Positions 51,451 through 61,181 of a DNA stretch of 64,000 nucleotides are shown piece after piece. The notes below the pieces were generated by a model. It saw nothing but the letters and a program-made list of their open reading frames with translations. It did not search any database and had not been told where the DNA came from. The DNA lies in contig CAKZHN010000179.1 in assembly GCA_936924235.1 (NCBI GenBank), positions 1 through 64,000 of the forward strand. The letters run 5' to 3'. The first letter of the stretch is position 1. Each line of letters opens with the position of its first letter. The translations under genes were made by a program, and so were the position numbers. The DNA comes from an uncultured Rhodoplanes sp. (GTDB lineage Bacteria; Pseudomonadota; Alphaproteobacteria; Rhizobiales; Xanthobacteraceae).

Positions 51451-54186
51451 CTAGGCCCGATCTTGGGATTTTTGCTTGAGCGCATACAGCGCCTCAAGCG
51501 CCTCGCGCGGCGACATATCGTCCGGATTGATCGCCTGCAGCGCGCCGACCAGCGCCTCGAGCGCGCTTTGCCGCGGATCGGGGGCGGCTGGCTTGGCCTG
51601 CGCGGCGAACAGCGGCAGGTCCTCGAAGCCGCGCGGTGTGGCGCGGTCCTCGGCCTCCAGCATGGCGAGCACGACCTTGGCGCGCTCGATCACGCTTGCC
51701 GGCAGCCCCGCGAGCTTCGCCACCTGGATGCCGTAGGAGCGGTCGGCGGCGCCGGGCACCACCTCGTGCAGGAACACCACGTCGCCCTGCCATTCCTTGA
51801 CGCGGACGGTGGCGTTGTGAAGCCGCGGCAGCTTGGTCGCGAGCACGGTGAGCTCGTGGAAATGCGTCGCGAACAGCGCGCGGCTGCGGTTCTGCTCGTG
51901 CAGATGCTCGATCGCCGCCCAGGCGATCGAGAGGCCGTCGAAGGTCGCGGTGCCGCGGCCGATCTCGTCCAGGATCACGAGCGACTGCGGCGTCGCCTGG
52001 TTGAGGATGCTCGCGGTCTCGACCATCTCGACCATGAAGGTCGAGCGGCCGCGGGCCAGATCGTCGGCGGCGCCGACGCGAGAGAACAGCCGGTCGACCA
52101 CGCCGATCTTGGCGTGCCTGGCCGGCACGAAGCTGCCCATCTGAGCCAGCACCACGATCAGCGCGTTCTGGCGGAGGAAGGTCGATTTGCCGGCCATGTT
52201 GGGACCGGTCATCAGCCAGATTCGACCTGATTTGCCGCCGCTCGGCGGCGACAGGTTGCAATCGTTGGCGACGAACGGCGTGTCGATCGACTGCTCGACC
52301 ACCACGTGGCGGCCGCCTGCGATGACGAAGTCGAGCGAGCGGTCGACTTCGGGCCGAACATATTGCCGCTCGACCGACAGCGCTGCGAGCGAGCTTGCGA
52401 CGTCGAGCGTCGCCAGCGCATCGGCTGCAGCCTTGATCGCGTCGCTCGCCGCGATCACCGTCGCGTTGAGCCGTTCGAAGATTTCCAGCTCCAGATTGAG
52501 CGCCCGATCGGCCGCGTTGGCGATCTTCGCTTCCAACTCGCCGAGCTCGGTGGTGGTAAAGCGCACCTGGCCGGCCAGCGTCTGGCGATGGATGAAGGTC
52601 GCGTTCAGCGGCGCGCTCATCAGCTTCTCGCCGTGCTGCGCCGTGACGTCGACGAAATAGCCCAGCACGTTGTTGTGCTTGATCTTGAGCGATTTGACGC
52701 CGCTGTCGTCGGCGTAGCGGGCCTGCAGGCCGGCGATCACCTTGCGGGATTCGTCGCGCAACGCGCGTGCCTCGTCGAGGGCTTCGAGGCAGCCCTCGCG
52801 GACGAAGCCGCCGTCGCGTTTCATGAGCGGCAATTCGTCGGCAAGCGACCGGGCCAACTCCGTCGCCAGCGCCGGATCGGGCCGGCGCAGCGATGTCATG
52901 GCCTGCGCTATCTCGTCGGGCTTCTCGGCCAGCGCTTCGAGACGCTTGGCGAGATAGGCCGCAGCCTCGATGCCGTCGCGGATCGCGGCGAGATCGCGTG
53001 GTCCGCCGCGGCCGACCACGAGTCGCGACAGCGCCCGCGAAAGATCCGGCGCGGCGCCGAGATGCTGGCGCGTCTCCTGCCGCGCCAGCGCATCGGCCGA
53101 GAACACCGCGTTGCTGTCGAGGCGCCGGTTGATCTCGTCTGGATCGGTCAGCGGAGCCGCAAGGCGCTGCGCCAGGAGCCGCGAGCCCGCCGCCGTCACG
53201 GTGCGGTCGATCGCGGCCAGAAGCGAGCCGCGCCGCTCGCCGCCGAGCGTGCGGGTGAGCTCCAGATTGGCCCGCGTCGCCTGATCGATCGACAGCGTCG
53301 CGCCCTGCGCCTCGCGAACCGGCGGCGACAGCGGCGGCCGCTTGCCGAGCTGCGTGCGCTCCACGTAGGTGACGCAGGCCGCGGCGGCGGTTAGCTCCAA
53401 CCGCGTCAGCGAGCCGAAGGCGTCGGTGGTGGCGACCGCGAAATAATCCGACAGCCGCCGCTCGGCGGTGGCGCCGTCGAACACGTCGCGGGTGAGCGGC
53501 GTCACGGCCGGCAGGGTGCGGAGGTATGGCGCAAACTCGGGATCGGAATAGAGCGCGTCGGAGACGATGATCTCGGACGGCTCCAGCCGCGCGATCTCAG
53601 CGGCGAGGCCGACGCGGTCGCACTCGGCGATGCGGAACTCGCCGGTCGAAATATCGATCCAGCCCAGTGCAAACCGCGCATCAGCGTTGTCCGACGAGGA
53701 GCGCGCCCGCACCACGGCAAGCAGGTAGTTGTTGCGCCGGGCGTCGAGCAGCGTGTCCTCGGTGAGCGTGCCGGCCGTCACCAGACGGATGACGTTGCGC
53801 CGGACGATGCTCTTGCCGCCGCGCTTCTTCGCTTCGGCCGGGTCCTCGAGCTGCTCGCAGACCGCGACCCGATGGCCCTGCGCGATCAGGCGATGCAGGT
53901 ATTCATCGGAGCGGTGCACCGGCACCCCGCACATCGGGATGTCCTGGCCGAGGTGCTTGCCGCGCTTGGTCAGCACAATGCCGAGCGCGCGGCTCGCGAT
54001 CTCGGCATCCTCGAAGAACAGCTCGTAGAAATCGCCCATCCGGTAGAACAGCAGACTGTCCGGATTGGCGGCTTTGATCTCGAGATACTGCTCCATGACC
54101 GGCGACGGTCGCGCCGCAGGCTCCTGTGCAGCGGTTTCCTGCGCGGCAGTTGCGTCATCGGGCGGCAGATTGCGGGCGGCATCCAT
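51451..54186 (-). CDS. mutS: DNA mismatch repair protein MutS
   Basis: A 911-residue mismatch-recognition ATPase. The mismatch-contact motif GDFYELF is at residues 51-57, with F53 and E55 the DNA-reading pair. Connector, core and clamp domains follow. The ATPase domain has its Walker A at about residue 660 ([13 protein letters not shown]), then [20 protein letters not shown] and Walker B in [15 protein letters not shown]. The C-terminal dimerisation helix region ends the protein. The length is typical of alphaproteobacterial MutS. It is a housekeeping gene. Confidence 0.97.
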   Translation of the reverse strand: MDAARNLPPDDATAAQETAAQEPAARPSPVMEQYLEIKAANPDSLLFYRMGDFYELFFEDAEIASRALGIVLTKRGKHLGQDIPMCGVPVHRSDEYLHRLIAQGHRVAVCEQLEDPAEAKKRGGKSIVRRNVIRLVTAGTLTEDTLLDARRNNYLLAVVRARSSSDNADARFALGWIDISTGEFRIAECDRVGLAAEIARLEPSEIIVSDALYSDPEFAPYLRTLPAVTPLTRDVFDGATAERRLSDYFAVATTDAFGSLTRLELTAAAACVTYVERTQLGKRPPLSPPVREAQGATLSIDQATRANLELTRTLGGERRGSLLAAIDRTVTAAGSRLLAQRLAAPLTDPDEINRRLDSNAVFSADALARQETRQHLGAAPDLSRALSRLVVGRGGPRDLAAIRDGIEAAAYLAKRLEALAEKPDEIAQAMTSLRRPDPALATELARSLADELPLMKRDGGFVREGCLEALDEARALRDESRKVIAGLQARYADDSGVKSLKIKHNNVLGYFVDVTAQHGEKLMSAPLNATFIHRQTLAGQVRFTTTELGELEAKIANAADRALNLELEIFERLNATVIAASDAIKAAADALATLDVASSLAALSVERQYVRPEVDRSLDFVIAGGRHVVVEQSIDTPFVANDCNLSPPSGGKSGRIWLMTGPNMAGKSTFLRQNALIVVLAQMGSFVPARHAKIGVVDRLFSRVGAADDLARGRSTFMVEMVETASILNQATPQSLVILDEIGRGTATFDGLSIAWAAIEHLHEQNRSRALFATHFHELTVLATKLPRLHNATVRVKEWQGDVVFLHEVVPGAADRSYGIQVAKLAGLPASVIERAKVVLAMLEAEDRATPRGFEDLPLFAAQAKPAAPDPRQSALEALVGALQAINPDDMSPREALEALYALKQKSQDRA

Positions 54187-54355
54187 GGGGCCGGACCGTA
54201 GCAGAGGGTGGCGGCGGATTCACGGCTGCGGCCCCGGCAACCCCAGCAGGCTGTGGACTTTTCCCGCTTCAATTGGCCGAGCTTTGTGGCTCGTGTCGGC
54301 CGCCGGCCGATGCTAGCCTCTCGTTCCAAAACAAATTCGGGGTAGAGGAAACCAC

Positions 54356-54901
54356 ATGCCACGCATCACGCTGATCGACCGCGCCAACATGAACGCCGAC
54401 CAGGCGCGGGTCTATGACGCCGCCAAGGCCGCCGGCGGTCCGCTCGGCGGGCCGTACTACGCCTATATCCGGCTGCCGAAGCTGTTCGAGGCGGCGCAGA
54501 ACCTGCGCGCCACGCTCGGCTCCGGCCCGCTGTCGCGCCGCGAGCAGCAGATCGTCAACATCACGGTCGCGCGGCACTGGAACGCGAGATATCCGTGGCA
54601 TGCGCAGGTGCGCGCCTCGCTCACCGTCGGTATTCCGCAGTCGGTGATCGACGCGATCAACGCGCGCAAGGAGCCGGAACTGTCCGACGCCCGCGAGAAG
54701 ACGTGCTTCGTGGTGGCGAAGGAGCTGCTTGCCAACAAGGGTTTGAGCAACGAGACCTATGCGGCCGCCGCCAAGACGATGGGCGAGGAAAGCCTTGTGG
54801 CGCTTGTCGCCACCACCGGCAGCTTCTCGATGACCTGCATGACGGCAGCGACCTTCGGCATCGAACCGCCAAAGGATGATCCGACACCGCTGAAAGAATA
54901 G
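54356..54901 (+). CDS. Carboxymuconolactone decarboxylase (CMD) family protein
   Basis: A 181-residue protein of the CMD/AhpD superfamily. The central helix pair is SRREQQIVNITVARHWNARYPWHAQVRASLTVGIPQ. The position where AhpD peroxidases have a CxxC pair is occupied by VARHWNARYPW, so it is not a thiol peroxidase of the AhpD type; the Glu and His remain. Reaction unknown. It stands alone, with GAGGAA before the ATG at 54356. Confidence 0.83.
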   Translation: MPRITLIDRANMNADQARVYDAAKAAGGPLGGPYYAYIRLPKLFEAAQNLRATLGSGPLSRREQQIVNITVARHWNARYPWHAQVRASLTVGIPQSVIDAINARKEPELSDAREKTCFVVAKELLANKGLSNETYAAAAKTMGEESLVALVATTGSFSMTCMTAATFGIEPPKDDPTPLKE

Positions 54902-54943
54902 CGGGCAACGGCACAACGCAGCGCAAGAAGCTTCTTGCGCTGC

Positions 54944-55801
54944 TCAGTCCGTCGTAAACTTTTCAAACCGACCCTTACGATAGACGAAGAGCGCATTCGT
55001 CAGCCGATAAGGTCCATCAGAAAATTTGGCAATCGCCTCGCGCACTTGCTTCAGGCCGGTGCGACTCTGCGATCCGGTTATCAGCAGCATGTTGCGCTGG
55101 GGGAGCGCCACCACGATGTCCCCGCTCACCTTGATCTGGCCGCTCGTCCAGATGTGGTCGAGCAGCAGCAGGCTCGCGTCGTAGTCGCCACCGGCCGTCA
55201 TGATGAACATGTCGCCATCGCGTCCCATTCCGACTTTCGGCAGAATACGGATGAGGTTTTCGATCGCGAGCGTTTTGAGTTCGCTTCGTTTGATGGCGGC
55301 CACTTCGTCCTCGGCCAGATAACGCATGCGATTCGGGTCATCCAACGCATAGATGATGACGAGTTCGTTGTTGAAATCATCGGCCGCCAACCCCGGGGCA
55401 TTTGGGCTGGTTTGTGCGCGAATTCTGCCGTTCGTTTCGTCGAGCCACGGACGATCCTTGATCACCGGAATGATGCGTTTGCTGTCGAGCACCGCGCTCT
55501 TTGCCGATGCATCCCGCCGCGGTGGCAGTCCGGCAAGATACTTCCGGGTCAGCTCTTCCAGCCGGTTCGGATCGTCTCGGTAGCTCTGATAGAAATTCGC
55601 GAGAGAGATTTCGAGGGTGCGGCCGTCCGGGTCTTTGGTCTGAATCGAGAGGTCGCCCTTGATGGCGACCGTTGTGCCCGGCCACGCGGCCTTCAGACGC
55701 TTTACAAAGGCCTCGGTAAAAGCCTGCGGTGCCAGCGTTTCCGCTTGCGCAGCGAAAGACAGAAAAATGCCAACGATGACGGCGAATAAAAAACGCACCA
55801 T
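54944..55801 (-). CDS. Exported DUF1444 family protein
   Basis: A 285-residue protein related to DUF1444 (YtpQ-like), with a signal peptide at residues 1-21 (MVRFLFAVIVGIFLSFAAQ, ending AQA). VIIYALDDPNRMRYLAEDEV and LRAIENLIRILPKVGM-like segments match the family. Its function is not known. AGGGGG precedes the ATG at 55801. The base composition is visibly lower in GC than in neighbouring genes, with more TTT, AAA and ATA codons, which suggests recent transfer. It converges with the CMD gene. Confidence 0.78.
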   Translation of the reverse strand: MVRFLFAVIVGIFLSFAAQAETLAPQAFTEAFVKRLKAAWPGTTVAIKGDLSIQTKDPDGRTLEISLANFYQSYRDDPNRLEELTRKYLAGLPPRRDASAKSAVLDSKRIIPVIKDRPWLDETNGRIRAQTSPNAPGLAADDFNNELVIIYALDDPNRMRYLAEDEVAAIKRSELKTLAIENLIRILPKVGMGRDGDMFIMTAGGDYDASLLLLDHIWTSGQIKVSGDIVVALPQRNMLLITGSQSRTGLKQVREAIAKFSDGPYRLTNALFVYRKGRFEKFTTD

Positions 55802-55900
55802 GTACGCCCCCTGAGATACAACCTCAGACTGTACCCAAGGGGCGTAGGCAGTCAAGTACAAAACGTGAACATTAGCGTAGTCAATTCGACGCCACTGTTG

Positions 55901-56671
55901 CTACGTGGCGCGCTTTCGCGCCGCCACAGCGTCTCCGAAGGCGCGAAACAGCTTGCGGTTTACCGGATTCGTCTGCGGATCGTATTCCGCGTGCCATTGC
56001 ACGCCGAGCGCAAAGCCAGGCGCGTCGGCGATCCGGATCGCCTCGATGGTGCCGTCGTCGGCCACGCCTTCGACGACGATGCGCTGGCCCGGATCGAGAA
56101 TGCCCTGGCCGTGCAGCGAATTGACCCGGATGGTTTTGCAATCGAGCAGCGTCGCGAATGCGCCGCCCGAAACCAGATGCACATCGTGACGATCGCCGAA
56201 GATGACATCGAGATCGGGATGGATTTCGCCGCTTTCCAGTCGCGGCATGCGGTGGTTCACGCGGCCGGGCAGTTCGCGGATCTCGGGATGCAGCGAGCCG
56301 CCGAAGGCGACGTTCATTTCCTGCAGGCCTCTGCAGATGCCGAACAGCGGTATGCCCCGCTCGACGCAAGTCTGGATCAACGCCAGCGCCAGCGCATCGC
56401 GCTGGAGATCGTAGGGTTCGTATCGCGGATGCGGCTCGGTCCCGAAATGTGTTGGATGGACGTTGGCGCGTCCGCCGGTCAGCAGCACGCCGTCGACCGC
56501 TTCCAATAGCGCATCGGCGTCCGTGATCTCCGGCGCGCCCGCAAACATCATCGGCAGGGCGCCGGTGCTTTCCGCCACGGCGCGGAGAATTCGCTCGCTG
56601 ACAAGCTGGGCCGGAAAGCGCTTTTCGACCAGATGGGCGTTGCCGATCACGCCGATGACGGGCCGCTTCAT
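55901..56671 (-). CDS. Class I glutamine-amidotransferase-like hydrolase (PuuD-like)
   Basis: A 256-residue protein of the gamma-glutamyl-gamma-aminobutyrate hydrolase type (peptidase C26). The catalytic Cys is C113 (FGICRGLQEMN) and the His/Glu pair is H227/E229 (VQWHAEY). VLLTGGRANVHPTHFG is the characteristic first loop. Relatives cleave gamma-glutamyl amides formed during polyamine (putrescine) breakdown. No other Puu gene is next to it. Start ATG at 56671; a 26-residue upstream extension is disregarded. Confidence 0.87.
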   Translation of the reverse strand: MKRPVIGVIGNAHLVEKRFPAQLVSERILRAVAESTGALPMMFAGAPEITDADALLEAVDGVLLTGGRANVHPTHFGTEPHPRYEPYDLQRDALALALIQTCVERGIPLFGICRGLQEMNVAFGGSLHPEIRELPGRVNHRMPRLESGEIHPDLDVIFGDRHDVHLVSGGAFATLLDCKTIRVNSLHGQGILDPGQRIVVEGVADDGTIEAIRIADAPGFALGVQWHAEYDPQTNPVNRKLFRAFGDAVAARKRAT

Positions 56672-56722
56672 GCTCTGACTTTCAGCATCCGTTCGTCGAT
56701 CTCCGCGAAGACCTCGAAGATT

Positions 56723-56759
56723 ACACTGAAAAACAAACGGCCGGGACAAGCCCGGCCGT
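56723..56759 (-). terminator. Rho-independent terminator (minus strand)
   Basis: A perfect 9-bp stem, ACGGCCGGG at 56737-56745 with CCCGGCCGT at 56751-56759, has a 5-base loop. Read on the minus strand it is followed by TTTGTTTTTCAG. It starts 26 bases after the stop of the amidohydrolase at 56786 and so ends that transcript before the PuuD-like gene. Confidence 0.85.
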
Positions 56760-56785
56760 CTGGCATTCCTGATATGCGGCGGAGA

Positions 56786-57805
56786 TTACTTCACCAGCGT
56801 GCGGCCGGTGATCTCCTCGAGATTGCCGTACATGATCGCCTTGCGCTTCTTCTTCGACATGTCGAGACTGTCGAGAATGTTCAGCGTTTCGCGGATGTAA
56901 TAGGTGCCCTTCTCAGGATCGAACGGGCAGTCCGACGCGAACACGACCTTCTCGGTCGGATAGAAGGCGAGGCCGCACTCGGTCGCCGGCTTGCCGCCGA
57001 ACACCGCGGTGTCGGTGTAGAAGTTTTCCTTGAAGTAGTTCAGCGGCCGCTTCTTCAGCGACTTCTTCAGCTTCTGATAATCCTCATCCGAGGTGCGGGC
57101 GCCGATCTGGTCCCAGCCCGGGCCGATGCGGCCTTCCAGCATCGGCACGATGCCGCCCATGTGGTGGGTGATGATCTTCAGGTTCGGATACTTGTCGAGG
57201 ATCTTGGAGAACACGAGGCGGGACATCGCGGCGGCGGTCTCATACGACCAGCCGAGAGTCCACCAGATCTCGTACTTCGACTTCGGCTCCGAAGCGTAGT
57301 CGGAGAACGCCGCGGTGCGCGACGGATGCATCCAGATCGGTGTCTTGGTCTTGTTCATCGCCTTCCAGAACGGCTCGAAGTCCGGATGGTCGATCGGCTT
57401 GCCGGCGACGTTGGTGTAGATCTGCACGCCGAGCGCGCCCATCTTCATCGCGCGTGCGGCCTCGCGGACGCCGCAGTCCGGCGCCGCCATCGGCGCCTGC
57501 GCCACCCAGCCCGGGAAATGGTCGGGATGCTGGGCGCAGAGCTCGGCGAAGCCGTCATTGACGATCTTGGCGTATTCCTCGGTCTCCTTGCCGTTCTTGG
57601 TCATCAGTTCGAACGGAGGCATCGGATAGGACAGGACCTGGGCGTAGTCCTTGAACTTGTCGACCACCTTGAGCCGGACCTTGACGTCGTAGATCGACGG
57701 CACGCCCATCATGCGCTTGCCGATGTCCTTGTGATTGCCCGCGGACATCACCTCCTTGAAGAAGCGCGTCGGAATGAAATGGGTGTAGGCGTCAACTCGC
57801 ATCAT
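56786..57805 (-). CDS. ACMSD-like amidohydrolase (COG2159)
   Basis: A 339-residue TIM-barrel hydrolase/decarboxylase related to aminocarboxymuconate-semialdehyde decarboxylase and 5-carboxyvanillate / gamma-resorcylate decarboxylases. The metal-site residues His (WMHPSRT), HH (ITHHMGG) and Asp (ASDCPFD) are present. The N-terminal HxH is changed: VDAYTHFIP has Tyr7 in place of the first His, so one metal ligand is missing or replaced. GGAGGAAT precedes the tandem ATGs at 57805/57802. Non-oxidative decarboxylation or hydrolysis of a ring acid is likely. It is downstream of the TPP enzyme on the same strand. Confidence 0.84.
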   Translation of the reverse strand: MMRVDAYTHFIPTRFFKEVMSAGNHKDIGKRMMGVPSIYDVKVRLKVVDKFKDYAQVLSYPMPPFELMTKNGKETEEYAKIVNDGFAELCAQHPDHFPGWVAQAPMAAPDCGVREAARAMKMGALGVQIYTNVAGKPIDHPDFEPFWKAMNKTKTPIWMHPSRTAAFSDYASEPKSKYEIWWTLGWSYETAAAMSRLVFSKILDKYPNLKIITHHMGGIVPMLEGRIGPGWDQIGARTSDEDYQKLKKSLKKRPLNYFKENFYTDTAVFGGKPATECGLAFYPTEKVVFASDCPFDPEKGTYYIRETLNILDSLDMSKKKRKAIMYGNLEEITGRTLVK

Positions 57806-57886
57806 ATCGGGGATTCCTCCAGGAACGGGTTGGCGCTTTCTTTATAGCGGCGGCGGGATTTGTCGAGGGGGTAGGTGTTCTGGCGG

Positions 57887-57930
57887 GTCCGCGCCCCGGT
57901 TCTTCCTGGCGGTATGGCCGGGGCGCGGGC
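57887..57930 (-). other. Stem-loop downstream of the TPP-enzyme gene
   Basis: A perfect 11-bp inverted repeat, CCGCGCCCCGG at 57889-57899 and CCGGGGCGCGG at 57918-57928, begins eight bases after the stop at 57937. No T-run follows on the minus strand, so it is more likely an RNA-stability or attenuating element than a classical terminator. Confidence 0.55.
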
Positions 57931-57936
57931 CGGAAT

Positions 57937-59655
57937 TTACGGCGGGCAAACCACGTTGAGCAGCGCCTGGCGCTTTTCCTTGAGCACCACGTCGCGGGCC
58001 CGGATCAGCGCTGCGGGCAGCTCGGAGGCCTTCTCGACCCGCTCGCCGTGGCCGCCCTGGGCCTTCACCGTCGCCTCGAAGGCCGGGCTCGGCGACAGAT
58101 CGGCCATGAACTTGCCGCCGTCCTGGCCGGCCACGCCGTCCTTGAACATCGACATGGTGGCGCCGCGCACCGCGCCATAGAGGCTGTTGTTGAACACGAT
58201 GGTCAGGATGGGCAGCTTGTGCACGTCCGACACCCAGTGGGCCACCATGGGATTGGAGAACATGTAGGCGCCGTCGCCCAAGGTCGCGACCACGAGCTTC
58301 TCAGGCGCTGCGAGCTTGGCGCCAAGCGCCGCGCCGAAGCCCCAGCCGAGCCCGCCCGCGGCCGAGAGGCCGTAGAACGTGTCGGGCTTCTCGCGTGAAA
58401 TCTGCTCCTGGATCAGCGAGTATTCGTTGAAGAGGACGGCGTCCTCGCCGATGGTCTCGCCGATTAGCCGGCTCAAATACGCGAAGTTGATCTTGTCGCC
58501 AGCGGGCGTCGCGGATGCCTTGGCCAGCGCCTCCTTGCGCTTTCTGTTGAACTCGGCGGCGCGGGTGCGCCGCGCGGCGATCTTCGCCTCCGGGATCGGA
58601 TGCCTGGCGAGCGCCGGCTCCAGTGCCTCCAGCGCGCGTGCGGTGTTCGACGTGATGGCGAGATCGCTCGGGAAGCTCCGCATCGGATAACGGCGGAACG
58701 TCGGGTCTTCGCCGATGGTGGCGAAGCGGCAGTCGGGCCGCGGATGCTGCTCGTTCGGGATCCACGGCACGTCGGCATCCATGACGATGACGAGGTCGGC
58801 CTCCTGCAGGAGCCCCTGGGGGTCGTAGCCCATGTGCATGGGATGGCTCGAGGGCAGGCATACGACGCGCTGGCGCTGCGTCACGACTGGCAGCGCGTAT
58901 TTATCGGCGATGTGGCCAAGCGGGCCCATGGCCTCGGCGCCGCTCGCCGTGGTGATGATGAGCGGCTTCTCGGCCGTGGCGATCCATTCGGCCAGTGTCG
59001 CAATCAGCGACGGATCGGGATGCGGCATCGCCGGCACGGCGCGCGGCTTCACCGGCCCGAGCGGTTCGGGCATCGGTGCCGCCAGCGGTTCGCGCGGCAA
59101 CGAGAGGTAAACCGGCGCGCGCGGGCTCGTCATGGTCTGTTCATAGGCGCGCGACACCACGTCGGTGATCTGCTCGGGCACGCGCAGCTCGTAGTCCCAC
59201 TTCACGACCTCGCGCAGCATCCCGGCCTGGTCGAACATCTCCTGGCCCCAGTGGATGTAGCGGTTGCGGCCGCCGAACTTGCCCTTCTCGGTGATCGGCG
59301 TGCGACCCGCTGCCAGAATTACCGGGACGTTGTCGCGGCTCATGTTGATCAGGTTGTTGATCGCGTTCGCGGTGCCCACGTTGACGTGCAGCATCACGGC
59401 CGCCGGCCGTCCGGTCATCGCGTAGGAGCCGTGCGCCATCGCGACCGCGAGGTTCTCGTGCGGGATCACCAGCGGCGTCGGCACCTTGGCGTTCGACTGC
59501 TTGGCGCGACTGAAGGCCTCGACCACCGGCGGGAAATCGGTGCCCGGATTGGCGAAGAAATAGTCGACGCCGTGGTCGGCGAGCGCCCGCAGGAAGGCTT
59601 CTCCGGCGATCGGTGGGCGGCCCTGTTCTTCGGCGCGTTGCGGCTGTGAGGCCAT
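57937..59655 (-). CDS. Thiamine-pyrophosphate enzyme (acetolactate synthase-like large subunit)
   Basis: A 572-residue TPP-dependent enzyme. The cofactor-activating Glu is E67 (PHENLAVAMAHG). The Mg-TPP motif is GDGAYMFSN near residue 457, ending with FNNSLYGAVR. The N-terminal Pyr domain begins GEAFLRALADHGVDYFFANPGTDFP. Relatives include acetolactate synthase, oxalyl-CoA decarboxylase and benzoylformate decarboxylase; the absence of ilvH and the GTDFPP signature point to a catabolic decarboxylase of unknown substrate. AAGGAT precedes the ATG at 59655. It is followed by the ACMSD-like enzyme and preceded, after repeat A, by the TRAP transporter, so transport and breakdown may be linked. Confidence 0.86.
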   Translation of the reverse strand: MASQPQRAEEQGRPPIAGEAFLRALADHGVDYFFANPGTDFPPVVEAFSRAKQSNAKVPTPLVIPHENLAVAMAHGSYAMTGRPAAVMLHVNVGTANAINNLINMSRDNVPVILAAGRTPITEKGKFGGRNRYIHWGQEMFDQAGMLREVVKWDYELRVPEQITDVVSRAYEQTMTSPRAPVYLSLPREPLAAPMPEPLGPVKPRAVPAMPHPDPSLIATLAEWIATAEKPLIITTASGAEAMGPLGHIADKYALPVVTQRQRVVCLPSSHPMHMGYDPQGLLQEADLVIVMDADVPWIPNEQHPRPDCRFATIGEDPTFRRYPMRSFPSDLAITSNTARALEALEPALARHPIPEAKIAARRTRAAEFNRKRKEALAKASATPAGDKINFAYLSRLIGETIGEDAVLFNEYSLIQEQISREKPDTFYGLSAAGGLGWGFGAALGAKLAAPEKLVVATLGDGAYMFSNPMVAHWVSDVHKLPILTIVFNNSLYGAVRGATMSMFKDGVAGQDGGKFMADLSPSPAFEATVKAQGGHGERVEKASELPAALIRARDVVLKEKRQALLNVVCPP

Positions 59656-59722
59656 GATTTTGATCCTTTGCTGCTGGCGTGGTCGGATCATAGCCGCGCG
59701 GTGAGACGTAAAGCCAGCCGCC

Positions 59723-59856
59723 CGTGTCCCGGGCGCGGCGCAGCACGAAGTGATGCGCCGCAGACCCGGGACCCCGGATTCTTTCTTTTTGCTGATAGCA
59801 ACCGGGGTCCCGGATCAGCGATGCACCGCTTCGCGCTGCATCGCATCCGGGACACG
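59723..59856. repeat. Intergenic palindromic repeat, family A, copy 2
   Basis: A 134-base element between the TPP gene and dctM-type gene. CGTGTCCCGGGCGC at 59723 and GCATCCGGGACACG at 59843 are the inverted ends. The left half (GCAGCAC, AGTGATGCG, GCAGACCCGGGACC) matches copy 1 at 21001. The middle differs (a T-rich loop CTTTCTTTTT near 59780). Structure and length are conserved, the interior sequence only in part. Confidence 0.85.
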
Positions 59857-59873
59857 TGGGGAGAGAGCCCGCT

Positions 59874-61181
59874 TCACATATGCGACGGCAGCCAGAGCGC
59901 GATGATCGGGAAGCTGATCAGGATTACAAGCCGCAGCAGGTCGGTGAGGATGAACGGGATCACACCGTAGAAGATCGTCGAGAAATTGATGTCGCCGATC
60001 ACGCTCTTGATCACGAATACGATCATGCCGACTGGCGGATGAATGAGGCCGAGCTCCACTGTCATCACGATGATCACGCCGAACCAGATCGGGTCGAAAC
60101 CGAGCTCCTTGATCACCGGGAAGATGATCGGCACCGTCAGGATCACCATGGCGAGTGCGTCCATCAGGCAGCCGAGCACGATGTACATCACCATGATCAG
60201 CGCCAGCACGCCGTAGCTGCCGATGCCCAATCCGGTGAGGAACGCCGTGACGTTCTGCGGCGTCTGCGTCACGGTCAGGAAATAGCCGAACAGCAGCGCG
60301 CCGATCAGCACCGTGAACACCGCGGCCGCGGTGCGGGTCGCCTGCAACAGCGAGCGGCGGATTTCGCTCGGGCCTAGCCGTCCGCGCAGCACGCCGACGA
60401 TGAGGGCGCCGCCGGCGCCGACGCCGCCCGCCTCAGTCGGCGTGAACAGCCCGCCATAGAGCCCGCCGATCACGAAGCAGAACAGCAGCAGCATCGCCCA
60501 GATGTCGCGCAGCCCCTTGAGCCGCTCCGGCCACGAACTGCGCGGGCCGGCCGGCAGATAGCCCGGCCGCGCCCAGCCGATGATTGCAACCGTGGTCATG
60601 TACATCGAGGCGGCGAGGATGCCAGGCAGGACGCCGGCGATGAACAGCTTGCCGATGTCCTGCTCGGTGATGATGCCGTAGACCGCGAGCACCGTGGACG
60701 GCGGCAGCATCGCGCCGAGCGTGCCGCCGGCTGCAATCACGCCGGCCGCAAAGGATTGCGGATAGCCGTAGCGCCGCATCTCCGGATAGGCCACGGTCGA
60801 GAACGTCGCCGCGGTCGCGACCGACGAGCCGGAGATCGCGGCAAAGCCGCCGCAGGCTGCAATGGTGGCGATGCCGAGCCCGCCGCGCCGGTGTCCCAGG
60901 AACGTGTTGGCGGCGCGGAACAGCTCCTGGCTCATGCCCGAGTTGGTGACGAACGCGCCCATCAGCAGGAACATCGGGATGACGCCGAAGGTGTAGTCGG
61001 TCACCGTCCGCATCGAGGTGTGACCGATGATCTTGAGCGCCGCGTCGCCGTTGACCAGATACGCAAAGCCGCCGACGCCGACGAGGCCCATCGCCATGCC
61101 GACCGGCACGCGCATCAGCATCAGCGAGAACAGCACCACGAAACCAAGAACTGCGACTGTTTCGCTGCCCACGATGCTCAC
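59874..61181 (-). CDS. TRAP transporter large membrane subunit (DctM-like)
   Basis: A 435-residue membrane protein with about twelve helices. RVPVGMAMGLVGVGGF, ISGSSVATAATFSTVAYPEM (DctM signature), GTLGAMLPPSTVLAVYGIIT and FTPTEAGGVGAGGALIVG are typical. The GTG start at 61181 overlaps the stop of the small subunit (GTGA), so the two are coupled. It forms the Na+-coupled translocation path with the small subunit at 61178. Confidence 0.92.
   Translation of the reverse strand: MSIVGSETVAVLGFVVLFSLMLMRVPVGMAMGLVGVGGFAYLVNGDAALKIIGHTSMRTVTDYTFGVIPMFLLMGAFVTNSGMSQELFRAANTFLGHRRGGLGIATIAACGGFAAISGSSVATAATFSTVAYPEMRRYGYPQSFAAGVIAAGGTLGAMLPPSTVLAVYGIITEQDIGKLFIAGVLPGILAASMYMTTVAIIGWARPGYLPAGPRSSWPERLKGLRDIWAMLLLFCFVIGGLYGGLFTPTEAGGVGAGGALIVGVLRGRLGPSEIRRSLLQATRTAAAVFTVLIGALLFGYFLTVTQTPQNVTAFLTGLGIGSYGVLALIMVMYIVLGCLMDALAMVILTVPIIFPVIKELGFDPIWFGVIIVMTVELGLIHPPVGMIVFVIKSVIGDINFSTIFYGVIPFILTDLLRLVILISFPIIALWLPSHM

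Noticed and set aside
54356..54901. AhpD-type alkyl hydroperoxidase
   Set aside because: The CxxC pair needed for that activity is absent from the conserved helix.
56671..56749. N-terminal extension of the PuuD-like protein
   Set aside because: The extra 26 residues lie before the conserved MKRPVIGVIG start and reach into the terminator region.
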